From contig SVHT01000002.1 in NCBI GenBank assembly GCA_015055615.1, positions 186,001-250,000 of the forward strand: a DNA stretch of 64,000 nt. The letters are read 5' to 3'. This document shows positions 8,587 to 16,700 of the stretch, in pieces (position 1 is the stretch's first letter; each line of letters begins with the position of its first letter). The notes beneath the pieces are model-generated. The model made no database searches. It saw nothing but the letters and a program-made list of their open reading frames with translations, and was not told the DNA's origin. This DNA is from Clostridiales bacterium (lineage in GTDB: Bacteria > Bacillota > Clostridia > Christensenellales > Borkfalkiaceae). The translations under genes were made by a program, and so were the position numbers.

Positions 8587-8620
8587 TTAGAACCCCAACA
8601 CGTTTGTGTTGGGGTTCTAA
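8587..8620 (+). terminator. Hairpin after kdgK
   Basis: Perfect 15-bp stem (8587-8601 / 8606-8620) with a GTTT loop but no T run directly after it. Probably the first part of the operon end, together with the hairpin that follows. Confidence 0.6.
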
Positions 8621-8627
8621 TATAAAG

Positions 8628-8659
8628 AAAAACGGCGATTTTTTAATTCGCCGTTTTTT
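8628..8659. terminator. Bidirectional terminator between kdgK and hydA
   Basis: 11-bp stem AAAAACGGCGA / TCGCCGTTTTT with a 9-base loop and T runs on both strands. It ends the hydrogenase operon coming from the other direction. Confidence 0.8.
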
Positions 8660-8665
8660 CAAAAC

Positions 8666-10432
8666 TTATTTACTAAATTTTTCTTTCGCCGTATAGTGGG
8701 TATGCAGCAATTCGTGCGCCTTGTGCGAGTTGGGCTCGCCCAAATACTCTTCGTACAGCTTTGCAATCTGCGGATTTTTATGCGAGCAACGGAGCAACTT
8801 GCTCTCGTCTTCCTGATAAAGAGCCGCCGCGCGCTTTGCCTTAAAGGTGTCAAGGATATCCGCGTCCTCGTTAGGAAGGAAACAAGGCTGTACGTAGGGC
8901 TGACCACCGCCTGCAACGCAACCGCCGGGGCAACCCATAATTTCGATAAAGTGGTATTCGCTCGTGCCGCTTGCAATTTGGTCGAGTAACACTTTCGCGT
9001 TCTTCATACCGTGCGCAACGGCAACCTTAATTTCCTTACCGCCGAGGTTATAGCTTGCCTCTTTAATGCCTTGCAAACCGCGAACCTCTTGCAGAGCGGA
9101 ACGGTCGATTTCTTCGCCCGTCAGCTTGTACGCCGCCGTTCTAAGCGCCGCTTCCATAACGCCGCCCGTCGTACCGAAGATAACGCCCGCGCCCGTGTAA
9201 TCGCCAACCACGTCGTTGTCGAATTCCGCGTCGGGCAGTTTTACAAAGTTAATACCAGAACGCTTGATAAGCTTACCAAGCTCTCTCGTGGTCAACACCG
9301 CGTCCACGTCAGCAAGTCCGTTGACGGACAGTTCGGGACGTTCTTTTTCGTATTTCTTCGCCGTACAAGGCATAATCGAAACAACGAACATATCCTTGGG
9401 GTCGATGCCGTTCTTTTCGCAATAATAGCTCTTCAAAATCGCGCCGAACATTTCGTGGGGGGATTTGCAAGAGGAAAGGTGGGGCAAAAACTCGCCGTAA
9501 TTGTATTCGGCGTAATTTACCCAACCGGGGGAACAAGAGGTAATCATAGGCAGCTTGCCGCCGTTTTGAATTCTGCTCAGCAGTTCCGTCGCCTCTTCCA
9601 TAATCGTCAAATCCGCCGCAAAGTTCGTATCGAACACCTTTTTAAAACCAAGGCGTTTGAGCGCCGCAACCATTTTGCCCGTTACCAAAGAGCCAATCGG
9701 CATACCAAACTCTTCGCCGAGCGCCGCGCGTACCGCGGGGGCGGTCTGTACTACAACGTACTTGCCCGCTTTCATCGCCGCGTCAACCTTGTCGATTTCG
9801 GAAACCTCCATCAACGCGCCCGTAGGGCAAACGCTGACGCATTGACCGCAAAGGATACAAGGGGAGGTTGCAAAGCTTCTGTTTTCCGCAGGGGCAACGA
9901 TGGTGTTAAAACCACGCTTTTCAAAGCCCAAAATGCCCAGTCCGTGCGCATTTTTACATCTTTCAACGCATCTACCGCAAAGGATGCATTTGGACGTATC
10001 TCTAACGATAGAGGGGGTAAGGCGGTCGAGCGTCGTCGGGGTTTGTTCGCCTTGGTACATATCGTCGCGCGCGCCCGTCACTTTCGCCACGTGCAACAGT
10101 TCGCACTTGCCGTTCTTGTCGCATTGCTGACAGTTTTTGTTGTGGTTAGAGAGCAAAAGCTCTACCGAAGATCTTCTTGCCGCCGTTGCTTTGGGGGAGG
10201 AAATGGTAATTTCCATACCGTCCGCAACGGGGTATACGCAGGACGCAACCAAACCGCGCGCGCCCGTCGCTTCGACAAGACACACACGGCACGAGCCTTT
10301 GGAACACTCGCCGTGGTTATACGCGCAAAGGGAGGGGATTTCAAAGCCGCATTGTTTCGCCGCTTCCAAAATCGTCAAGCCCGCGTCCACTTCAAAGGGG
10401 ATACCTTCAATTTTAATATTGATTTTTGCCAT
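8666..10432 (-). CDS. hydA: [FeFe] hydrogenase catalytic subunit (HydA/HndD type)
   Basis: Catalytic subunit of an NAD(P)-linked, probably electron-bifurcating hydrogenase that forms or uses H2; cytoplasmic. 588 residues. In order: N-terminal plant-type [2Fe-2S] domain (CAYNHGECSKGSCRVC), a His/Cys [4Fe-4S] motif (NHNKNCQQCDKNGKC), two [4Fe-4S] ferredoxin motifs (CILCGRCVERC and CILCGQCVSVC), then the H-cluster domain with all three signatures: TSCSPGW, MPCTAKKYE and EIMGCPGGCVAGGGQP. A short C-terminal small-subunit-like tail ends the protein. It is the last gene of a three-gene operon with hydB and hydC. No HydEFG maturases are in the window, so they must be elsewhere if the enzyme is active. 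Confidence 0.96.
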   Translation of the reverse strand: MAKINIKIEGIPFEVDAGLTILEAAKQCGFEIPSLCAYNHGECSKGSCRVCLVEATGARGLVASCVYPVADGMEITISSPKATAARRSSVELLLSNHNKNCQQCDKNGKCELLHVAKVTGARDDMYQGEQTPTTLDRLTPSIVRDTSKCILCGRCVERCKNAHGLGILGFEKRGFNTIVAPAENRSFATSPCILCGQCVSVCPTGALMEVSEIDKVDAAMKAGKYVVVQTAPAVRAALGEEFGMPIGSLVTGKMVAALKRLGFKKVFDTNFAADLTIMEEATELLSRIQNGGKLPMITSCSPGWVNYAEYNYGEFLPHLSSCKSPHEMFGAILKSYYCEKNGIDPKDMFVVSIMPCTAKKYEKERPELSVNGLADVDAVLTTRELGKLIKRSGINFVKLPDAEFDNDVVGDYTGAGVIFGTTGGVMEAALRTAAYKLTGEEIDRSALQEVRGLQGIKEASYNLGGKEIKVAVAHGMKNAKVLLDQIASGTSEYHFIEIMGCPGGCVAGGGQPYVQPCFLPNEDADILDTFKAKRAAALYQEDESKLLRCSHKNPQIAKLYEEYLGEPNSHKAHELLHTHYTAKEKFSK

Positions 10433-10446
10433 TGTCTATATCCTCC

Positions 10447-12330
10447 TTATTTTTTCACGATAGCCTTAAACTTACAGGTAGCGATACACATACCGCACTT
10501 GATACACTTTTCTTGGTCGATGGTGTATGCGGGCAATTTCTTGCCAGGCGCAACGTAATCGGTCTTGACAAACGCATTGACGGGGCAAGCTCTCGCGCAG
10601 ACGCCACAACCAAAACACTTATCTTTTTCAATCGAATATTCCATCAAATTCTTGCAGATATGCGCGGGGCATTTCTTGTCTACGATATGCGCTACGTATT
10701 CATCGCGGAAATGTTTCAAGGTCGAAAGTACGGGGTTGGGCGCCGTTTGTCCCAAACCGCAAAGGGAATTGCTCTTGACGTTTTCCGCAAGGTTTTCTAA
10801 TTCGTCGAGGTCTTTCATCGTCGCTTTGCCGTCGGTAATCTTCGTCAAAATTTCCAACATGCGTTTCGTGCCGATACGGCAGGGGGTACATTTCCCGCAC
10901 GATTCGTCGCAGATAAATTCCATATAGAATTTCGCAACGTCCACCATACAGTTGTCTTCGTCCATAACGATAGCCCCGCCCGAGCCCATCATGGAGCCCT
11001 TCGCAACGAGGTTGTCAAAGTCGATAGGGGTGTCCAAATCCTCTTCGGTCAAACAACCGCCCGAGGGACCACCCGTCTGAATCGCCTTAAACTTCTTTCC
11101 GTCGGGGATACCGCCGCCGATATCGTAAATGAGTTCGCGCAAGGTCGTACCCATGGGGATTTCCACCAAACCGACGTTGTTGATTTTACCGCCGAGTGCG
11201 AAAACCTTCGTGCCCTTCGATTTTTCCGTGCCGTGCGCTGCAAACGCCGCCGCGCCCTCACGCAAGATATAAGGTACGCAAGCCAGCGATTCTACGTTGT
11301 TGATAATGGTCGGTTTGTCCCACAAGCCCTTCACCGCAGGGAAAGGGGGACGGGGACGGGGCATACCGCGCTGACCTTCAATCGAGTTCAACAGCGCCGT
11401 TTCTTCCCCGCAAACGAACGCGCCCGCGCCCAAACGCAAATGCACGCGGAACGAGAAATCCGTACCCAAAATATTGTCGCCGAGCAAGCCCAATTCTTCC
11501 GCTTGTTTAATAGCAAGGCGCAAACGATTAACGGCGATAGGGTATTCTGCGCGGACGTAGAAATAACCGTTTTGCGCGCCGATTGCATAGCCCGCAATCA
11601 TCATACCTTCGATAACGGCAAGGGGGTTACCTTCCAAAATCGAACGGTCCATAAACGCGCCGGGGTCGCCTTCGTCGCCGTTACAAACGACGTATTTTTC
11701 CCCTTCGGGTTGCGCGTAAGCAAACTGCCATTTTCTGCCCGACGGGAAACCGCCGCCACCACGCCCGCGAAGTCCGGAATCGAGCACTTCTTTGATAACG
11801 TCCTCACGGCTCATTTGCAATGCGCGCGCTAAGCCTTGGAAAGCGCCCGCGCCGAGGCTTTCTTGGATGTCCTCGGGGTTGATACTGCCACAGCCGTGCA
11901 GAGCGATACGCACTTGCTTTTTATAGAAATTAATATCTTCTTGTTTGGTCACCTTTTGCGCGGTGTTGGGGTCGACGTACAAAAGACGGTCGATGATTTC
12001 GCCGTTTTCGATGTCCTTTTCCACGATTTCCGCAACGTCTTCAATCTGCACAAGACGGTAAAGGGTATCTTCGGGATAGATTTTTACGAACGGACCTTGC
12101 GAACAGAACCCAAAACAACCTACTTGATTGACGGTTACTTTATCGCCGAGGTTTTTCTCAGCGATAATCTTGTTGAACTCCGCCGTGATTTCGTCCGCGC
12201 GTGAAGAAAGACAGCCCGTACCGCCACAAAGTACGATATGGCGTTTGTTGTCTGCGCCCGTGAATTTCGCGCTCAAACAGGAGGCGCACTTGTTACGAAC
12301 TTGGTTTAACTCGTCAAAATTCTTAATCAT
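10447..12330 (-). CDS. hydB: NADH-binding flavoprotein subunit of [FeFe] hydrogenase (HydB/HndC type)
   Basis: NuoF-like subunit that oxidises or reduces NAD(H) with FMN and passes electrons to HydA. 627 residues. An N-terminal thioredoxin-like [2Fe-2S] domain has CGGTGC and CFGFC, the central NuoF domain has the NADH/FMN glycine motif GRGGGGFPSGRKW, a [4Fe-4S] motif CGKCTPCRIG follows, and two C-terminal ferredoxin clusters close it (CFGCGVCARACP and CIKCGMCIATC). This order is that of bifurcating HydB. The start overlaps the hydC stop by one base (TAATG), and hydA begins 14 bases downstream. Confidence 0.95.
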   Translation of the reverse strand: MIKNFDELNQVRNKCASCLSAKFTGADNKRHIVLCGGTGCLSSRADEITAEFNKIIAEKNLGDKVTVNQVGCFGFCSQGPFVKIYPEDTLYRLVQIEDVAEIVEKDIENGEIIDRLLYVDPNTAQKVTKQEDINFYKKQVRIALHGCGSINPEDIQESLGAGAFQGLARALQMSREDVIKEVLDSGLRGRGGGGFPSGRKWQFAYAQPEGEKYVVCNGDEGDPGAFMDRSILEGNPLAVIEGMMIAGYAIGAQNGYFYVRAEYPIAVNRLRLAIKQAEELGLLGDNILGTDFSFRVHLRLGAGAFVCGEETALLNSIEGQRGMPRPRPPFPAVKGLWDKPTIINNVESLACVPYILREGAAAFAAHGTEKSKGTKVFALGGKINNVGLVEIPMGTTLRELIYDIGGGIPDGKKFKAIQTGGPSGGCLTEEDLDTPIDFDNLVAKGSMMGSGGAIVMDEDNCMVDVAKFYMEFICDESCGKCTPCRIGTKRMLEILTKITDGKATMKDLDELENLAENVKSNSLCGLGQTAPNPVLSTLKHFRDEYVAHIVDKKCPAHICKNLMEYSIEKDKCFGCGVCARACPVNAFVKTDYVAPGKKLPAYTIDQEKCIKCGMCIATCKFKAIVKK

Positions 12331-12818
12331 TATGCGTTAGCCTCCATATCTTTATATTCTTTCACTACTTTGGGGACTGCGTCCACGCTCAATTTGGGGT
12401 AAACCTTACCGTTGATGGTAACGGCAGGGGCGATACCGCACGCGCCGATACAACGCAGAGCGTCCAAAGTAAACAATCCGTCCGCCGTTGTTTCGCCGGG
12501 CTTGATGCCGAGCAATTCGGAGAATTTATCCAAAACCTGCTGCGCGCCTTTAACGTAGCACGCCGTACCAAGGCATACGCCGATGACGTATTTCCCCTTA
12601 GGCGTCAACGAGAAGAAGGAATAAAAGGTAACCACGCCGTAGATTTCCGCAACGGAAATGCCCGTGCGCGCAGAAACGATTTCTTGCACTTCGAGGGGGA
12701 TATACCCGTATTCTTTTTGGATGTCGCTCAAAATCATCATAAGCGGTGTTTTTTCATTGGCGTATCTGTCGCAAATTTCATTGATTTTTTGGACAGCCGC
12801 CGCTTGCAAATGCGCCAT
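12330..12818 (-). CDS. hydC: NuoE-like [2Fe-2S] subunit of [FeFe] hydrogenase (HydC/HndA type)
   Basis: 162-residue thioredoxin-like [2Fe-2S] subunit, first gene of the hydrogenase operon. The four cluster cysteines are visible in CLGTACYVKG and LRCIGACGIAP, and the helical N terminus IQKEYGYIPLEVQEIVSARTG is typical of the NuoE family. A strong site AAGGAGG lies just before the ATG. Together the three genes give the HydABC set of Thermotoga/Clostridia type; the separate HndB-like ferredoxin subunit of four-gene versions is absent. Confidence 0.95.
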   Translation of the reverse strand: MAHLQAAAVQKINEICDRYANEKTPLMMILSDIQKEYGYIPLEVQEIVSARTGISVAEIYGVVTFYSFFSLTPKGKYVIGVCLGTACYVKGAQQVLDKFSELLGIKPGETTADGLFTLDALRCIGACGIAPAVTINGKVYPKLSVDAVPKVVKEYKDMEANA

Positions 12819-12863
12819 AGTAGCCTCCTTAAAGTAGATATGTGATTTTACTCATACAAAATT

Positions 12864-12892
12864 ATTATACTATATTTATAAGGTAAAGTCAA
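12864..12892 (-). promoter_or_regulatory. Promoter of the hydCBA operon
   Basis: Minus strand TTGACT (12892-12887), 17-base spacer, TATAAT (12869-12864), 46 bases upstream of hydC. Near-consensus housekeeping promoter. Confidence 0.85.
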
Positions 12893-12974
12893 TAGACAAA
12901 AATGCAATAGCGAAAAATTTATCGATTGAGCGATTTATTATTTGGCAAAATGACGAAAAAGGGGAATAGCGCGC

Positions 12975-13002
12975 AAAAAAACCGCCCCCGATAAGGGGCG
13001 GT
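12975..13002 (-). terminator. Terminator of leuS
   Basis: 8-bp GC-rich stem ACCGCCCC / GGGGCGGT with a 6-base loop; reading on the minus strand it is followed by six T. Confidence 0.85.
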
Positions 13003-13025
13003 TGTACGATTTTGCAACGTATGGA

Positions 13026-15467
13026 TTAACCGACGATAAGGTTAACCAATCTGCCTTTGACGATGATGCACTTTTTAACCGTCTTGCCTTCAAGCAAGGG
13101 CGCAATTTCCGCATGCGCGCAAACGGTTGCCTGCATTTCTTCGGTCGTCATATTTTCCGAAAGCATCATCTTCGCTTTAATTTTGCTGTTTACTTGTACG
13201 GCGTATTCTACTTCGTCTTTAACGAGGGCGCTTTCGTCGAACGCGGGATAGCTTTCCTTGAAGACGGAGTTCTTATTACCGCAACGTTCCCACAATTCTT
13301 CCGAGAAATGGGGAGCGAAGGGGGCGAACATACGCACAAGGTCGAGGGCGCATGCCTTATAGAAGGCTACGTTCTTATCCGCAACTTCGCTGTCGTATTT
13401 TTGCATAGCGTTGACGTATTCCATCAAACGGGCAACGGAGGTGTTGAACGAAAATTCTTCCACGTCGCGCGTGATATTTTTAATGGCGTAATGCTTTGCG
13501 TAGTTGAGCGTTTTTTCCGCTACCGTCATATCGGTACGGGTATTTTCCGCGGACAGTTCGTTCGCTTTCAAAACGATACGTTCCACGCGGTCGGCAAACT
13601 TCGCAACCGACTTAATACCGTCGTCGCTCCAAGGACCGCCCTCGGTATAGCTAAAACCGAACATCAAATACAGACGGAACATATCCGAACCGTATTCGTC
13701 GATATACGTATCGGGGGATACGACGTTGCCGTGCGATTTGGACATACGGTTGCCGTCGGGGCCGAGGATAATGCCTTGGTGGACCAAACGCTTAAACGGT
13801 TCGTCAAAATCAAGGTAACCCATATCACGCAACGCTTTCGTGATAAAACGCGCGTACAAAAGGTGCATACAAGCGTGCTCCGAACCGCCTACGTACACGT
13901 CAACGGGGAGCATTTTGTTTGCGATATCGCGAGAGAAAGCGCGCTTGTCGTTGTGCGCTTCGGGATAGCGCAAATAATACCAGCTCGAACATACGAAGGT
14001 GTCGAGGGTATCGGGGTCGCGCGTTGCTTTCCCGCCACACTCGGGGCAGGTACAATTCATAAAGCCTTCGTGGCCAGCCAAGGGCGAACGTCCGGTCGGA
14101 CGGAATTCCACGTCGTAGGGGAGCTTTACAGGCAATTCCTTTTCAGGAACGGGCACCGTACCGCATTTTTCGCAATAAATCATAGGGATAGGCGCGCCCC
14201 AATAACGTTGACGGGATACCGACCAGTCGCGCAGACGGTAATTGATTTTTTTACCGCCTTTGCCAATTTTGGAAAGGTGTACGGCAATCGCTTCGCGCGC
14301 GTCGTCGCCCGACAGACCGTCAAAGCTTCCGCTGTTTACCAAAATACCGTCCTCGGTATAGGGCAACGTCGTTTCTCCGCCGACCTTTTGGATGACCTGC
14401 GTTACGGGCAAGCCGTATTTCTTTGCGAAAGCGTAGTCGCGTTCGTCGTGCGCCGCAACCGCCATAACCGCGCCCGTACCGTAAGAATACAAAACGTAAT
14501 CGGCAAGGTAAATGGGCACTTTCTTGCCTGTGAGGGGGTGGATAGCGTATGCGCCCGTAAACGTACCCGTCTTTTCACGCGCCGTCGAAAGACGGTCGAT
14601 ATCGTTCGCTTCCGCTGCGTATTGCACGTATGCGTCGATGTCCTTCGAACGTTCGGGGTGTTCGGCTTTGAGCTTTTCCACAAGGGGATGTTCGGGGGCA
14701 AGTACAACGTAGTTTACCCCAAAAACCGTATCGGGACGGGTGGTAAACACGGTGATATCGTCGCCCGTTTCACACTCGAAATGAATTTCGCAGCCCGTCG
14801 ATTTCCCAATCCAATTCTTTTGCATCAGCTTGGTTTTTTCGGGCCAATCAATGGTATCCAAATCCTTCAACAGCTCTTCTGCGTAATCGGTAATTTTCAA
14901 GAACCATTGCGTCATATCCTTACGCAAAACGGTGGAACCGCAACGTTCGCACTCACCGCCGATCACCTGCTCGTTGGCAAGCACCGTTTCGCAAGAGGGG
15001 CACCAGTTGACGAGGGCGTTTTTACGGTAAGCAAGACCCTTTTTATAAAGCTGTAAAAACAGCCATTGCGTCCACTTATAATAGTCTTCGTTGCAGGTAA
15101 TCATTTCCGCCGACCAATCGAACATAGCGCCCATATTTTTGAGTTGTTGTTCCATGGTTTCGATATTCTTCTCGGTGGAATCTTTGGGGTGAATACCCGT
15201 TTTAATGGCGTAGTTTTCCGCGGGCAAACCGAACGCGTCAAAGCCCATAGGTTGGAAGACTTCGTAGCCCTGCATTTTCTTAAAGCGGGCGTAGGTGTCG
15301 GTCGGACCGTAGTTGTACCAATGTCCAACGTGCAATTTTGCGCCCGAGGGATAGGAGAACATTTCCAAAACGTACAATTTCTTGTCCATGCGTTTTTTAT
15401 TAAAAACGTTCAGCTTGTCCTTTTCCCATTTTTCCTGCCACTTCTTTTCAACCAATTTCATATCCAT
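13026..15467 (-). CDS. leuS: Leucyl-tRNA synthetase
   Basis: Charges tRNA-Leu with leucine; class I aminoacyl-tRNA synthetase, 813 residues, the normal bacterial length. The ATP-binding HIGH motif appears as HVGHWYNYG (about residue 47), the zinc-type cysteine knuckles as CPSCETV and CERCGS, the editing domain contains [12 protein letters not shown], and the KMSKS motif appears as RMSKSHGN. The start at 15467 was chosen from GGAGG 9 bases upstream; a second ATG two codons later is possible. It has its own promoter and an 83-base leader with GC-rich short hairpins but no T-box elements. Confidence 0.97.
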   Translation of the reverse strand: MDMKLVEKKWQEKWEKDKLNVFNKKRMDKKLYVLEMFSYPSGAKLHVGHWYNYGPTDTYARFKKMQGYEVFQPMGFDAFGLPAENYAIKTGIHPKDSTEKNIETMEQQLKNMGAMFDWSAEMITCNEDYYKWTQWLFLQLYKKGLAYRKNALVNWCPSCETVLANEQVIGGECERCGSTVLRKDMTQWFLKITDYAEELLKDLDTIDWPEKTKLMQKNWIGKSTGCEIHFECETGDDITVFTTRPDTVFGVNYVVLAPEHPLVEKLKAEHPERSKDIDAYVQYAAEANDIDRLSTAREKTGTFTGAYAIHPLTGKKVPIYLADYVLYSYGTGAVMAVAAHDERDYAFAKKYGLPVTQVIQKVGGETTLPYTEDGILVNSGSFDGLSGDDAREAIAVHLSKIGKGGKKINYRLRDWSVSRQRYWGAPIPMIYCEKCGTVPVPEKELPVKLPYDVEFRPTGRSPLAGHEGFMNCTCPECGGKATRDPDTLDTFVCSSWYYLRYPEAHNDKRAFSRDIANKMLPVDVYVGGSEHACMHLLYARFITKALRDMGYLDFDEPFKRLVHQGIILGPDGNRMSKSHGNVVSPDTYIDEYGSDMFRLYLMFGFSYTEGGPWSDDGIKSVAKFADRVERIVLKANELSAENTRTDMTVAEKTLNYAKHYAIKNITRDVEEFSFNTSVARLMEYVNAMQKYDSEVADKNVAFYKACALDLVRMFAPFAPHFSEELWERCGNKNSVFKESYPAFDESALVKDEVEYAVQVNSKIKAKMMLSENMTTEEMQATVCAHAEIAPLLEGKTVKKCIIVKGRLVNLIVG

Positions 15468-15557
15468 AAGTCAAAACCTCCAAACGCGCCCAAGCGCCGC
15501 TACGCGGTACGCGGTCGTGCGCGAATAAATCAATTACAAAGATATACTAGTTTTTCT

Positions 15558-15586
15558 ATTATAAAACATTTTTTAACGTAAGTCAA
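15558..15586 (-). promoter_or_regulatory. Promoter of leuS
   Basis: Minus strand TTGACT (15586-15581), 17-base spacer, TATAAT (15563-15558). The leader carries the repeat GCGTACCGCGTA and a small GCGC hairpin of unknown meaning. Confidence 0.85.
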
Positions 15587-15665
15587 GCAAATATACGCGT
15601 GCAAGGGGGAGGGAAATTGCGCAAAGGGATAAATAATTTTCGTTTTGCGGCATACAATAATCGTG

Positions 15666-16364
15666 ATGGAAGAAATAACGATTACGCAAAACGGCTTTGA
15701 CAGCCTATATATGTCCTACTTATACGGCAAAGTAAAAGAGCGGTTTTCCTTTCTGCCCGCCACGTGCGATTTGCAACGGAAAGGGGATCATGCCTGCTTG
15801 CAGTTTACCGCCGACAGCGCGTATTGTCCTTATGTGCGCAAATTCGCAGAAGAGCATATATCGGACGTGATAGCAATCGGTTATAAATACGCCTATTTCG
15901 ACCGCCGTTTGCCTCTGCCAATGTTGACAAAGCCCCAAAGACGTGTCTTGTTGACGGCGCTTGTGGCGGCGGATTATCACGAAGACAAAGCCTTTATAGC
16001 CAAGCGTATCCGCGGCTTTTCGCAGTACTGCTTGGACGGCGTTTTTCACTTCCGCTTGCAGGAGCTGAAAAAGCGTTGGGACGGTATTGTGGACTATATT
16101 CCCACGGATATGGGGGAGAGCGCAACGGAGGGCTTTTTGGAATTTCTCGTCGAGGACGGCGTGGGGAAATTGTACGTAAAATCGGGCAACGTCTACGACG
16201 CCGACTATCACCCGCTCAAACGCAGCTTGCTCACGGGGGTGGAAAGCGTGGTGGGCGAAATTATCTTGGGCGGGGCGGAGCGCGTCTATTGTTTTGGGGA
16301 AACGGACGAAGAAACGCGGGCGTTTTTAAAAAAATATTACGGCAAAAAAGGAATATTTTGTTGA
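15666..16364 (+). CDS. YtxC-like protein (sporulation-associated family, divergent)
   Basis: 232-residue protein with no catalytic motif that I can name. The middle (GFSQYCLDGVFHFRLQELKK) resembles the core of the YtxC family, where a conserved F-x-x-FRL segment is followed by a C-terminal alpha/beta part. In Bacillus and many Clostridia ytxC stands next to thrS, as here, which supports the call. The biochemical role of YtxC is unknown; it is linked to sporulation by expression. The start at 15666 is preceded by TACAAT (15653-15658) only 7 bases away and by no Shine-Dalgarno sequence. Alternative: a lineage-specific hypothetical. Confidence 0.5.
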   Translation: MEEITITQNGFDSLYMSYLYGKVKERFSFLPATCDLQRKGDHACLQFTADSAYCPYVRKFAEEHISDVIAIGYKYAYFDRRLPLPMLTKPQRRVLLTALVAADYHEDKAFIAKRIRGFSQYCLDGVFHFRLQELKKRWDGIVDYIPTDMGESATEGFLEFLVEDGVGKLYVKSGNVYDADYHPLKRSLLTGVESVVGEIILGGAERVYCFGETDEETRAFLKKYYGKKGIFC

Positions 16365-16383
16365 AAAATCATTGAAAAAACCG

Positions 16384-16412
16384 TTGACAAACGCAGACAA
16401 AAGGGTTACAAT
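16384..16412 (+). promoter_or_regulatory. Promoter of the thrS leader
   Basis: TTGACA, 17-base spacer, TACAAT. Transcription is expected to start near 16419, giving a leader of about 280 bases. Confidence 0.85.
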
Positions 16413-16418
16413 AGAAAG

Positions 16419-16627
16419 GCAAAGACAAGTAGCGTCGCTATACGTTTTTCAGAGAGTCCGCCCTTTGGCTGTAAGGCGGATAAACGAGGCGAACGGCGAA
16501 ACCGCTTTGCGTTTTAAAAACCGAACAAAAAAAGAGCGGTCGTAGCATGCTACGGCAATTAAGGTGGAACCGCGCAAAATTTGCGTCCTTAAACTTTTCC
16601 AAGAGGGGAGAGTTTAAGGTTTTTTTA
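16419..16627 (+). promoter_or_regulatory. T-box riboswitch controlling thrS
   Basis: The leader has the T-box sequence AAGGTGGAACCGCG at 16561-16574, which pairs with the acceptor end of uncharged tRNA, followed by a terminator stem (16587-16600 / 16606-16619) and eight T. Stem I elements with AGAGAGTCCGCC start near 16451. An ACC at 16501-16503 is a candidate threonine specifier codon, but I could not fold the stem rigorously. When tRNA-Thr is uncharged the antiterminator forms and thrS is read. The 336-base gap before thrS is accounted for by this element. Confidence 0.9.
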
Positions 16628-16700
16628 TTTTCCGCCGACAAAAGGCGGGATATTGGAAACACGAAAATAATAAAAGACATATAGACAAGGAGTAGTACTT

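Noticed and set aside
8587-8620. The 15-bp hairpin after kdgK as a mobile element end
   Set aside because: No partner repeat, target duplication or transposase; it sits where an operon end is expected.
9011-10558. Open frame of 515 codons on the plus strand
   Set aside because: Antisense to hydA, Arg/His/Ala-rich composition typical of shadow frames.
13002-15056. Long open frame of 684 codons on the plus strand
   Set aside because: It is antisense to leuS over its whole length, has no family-like sequence and no ribosome site; leuS is certain.
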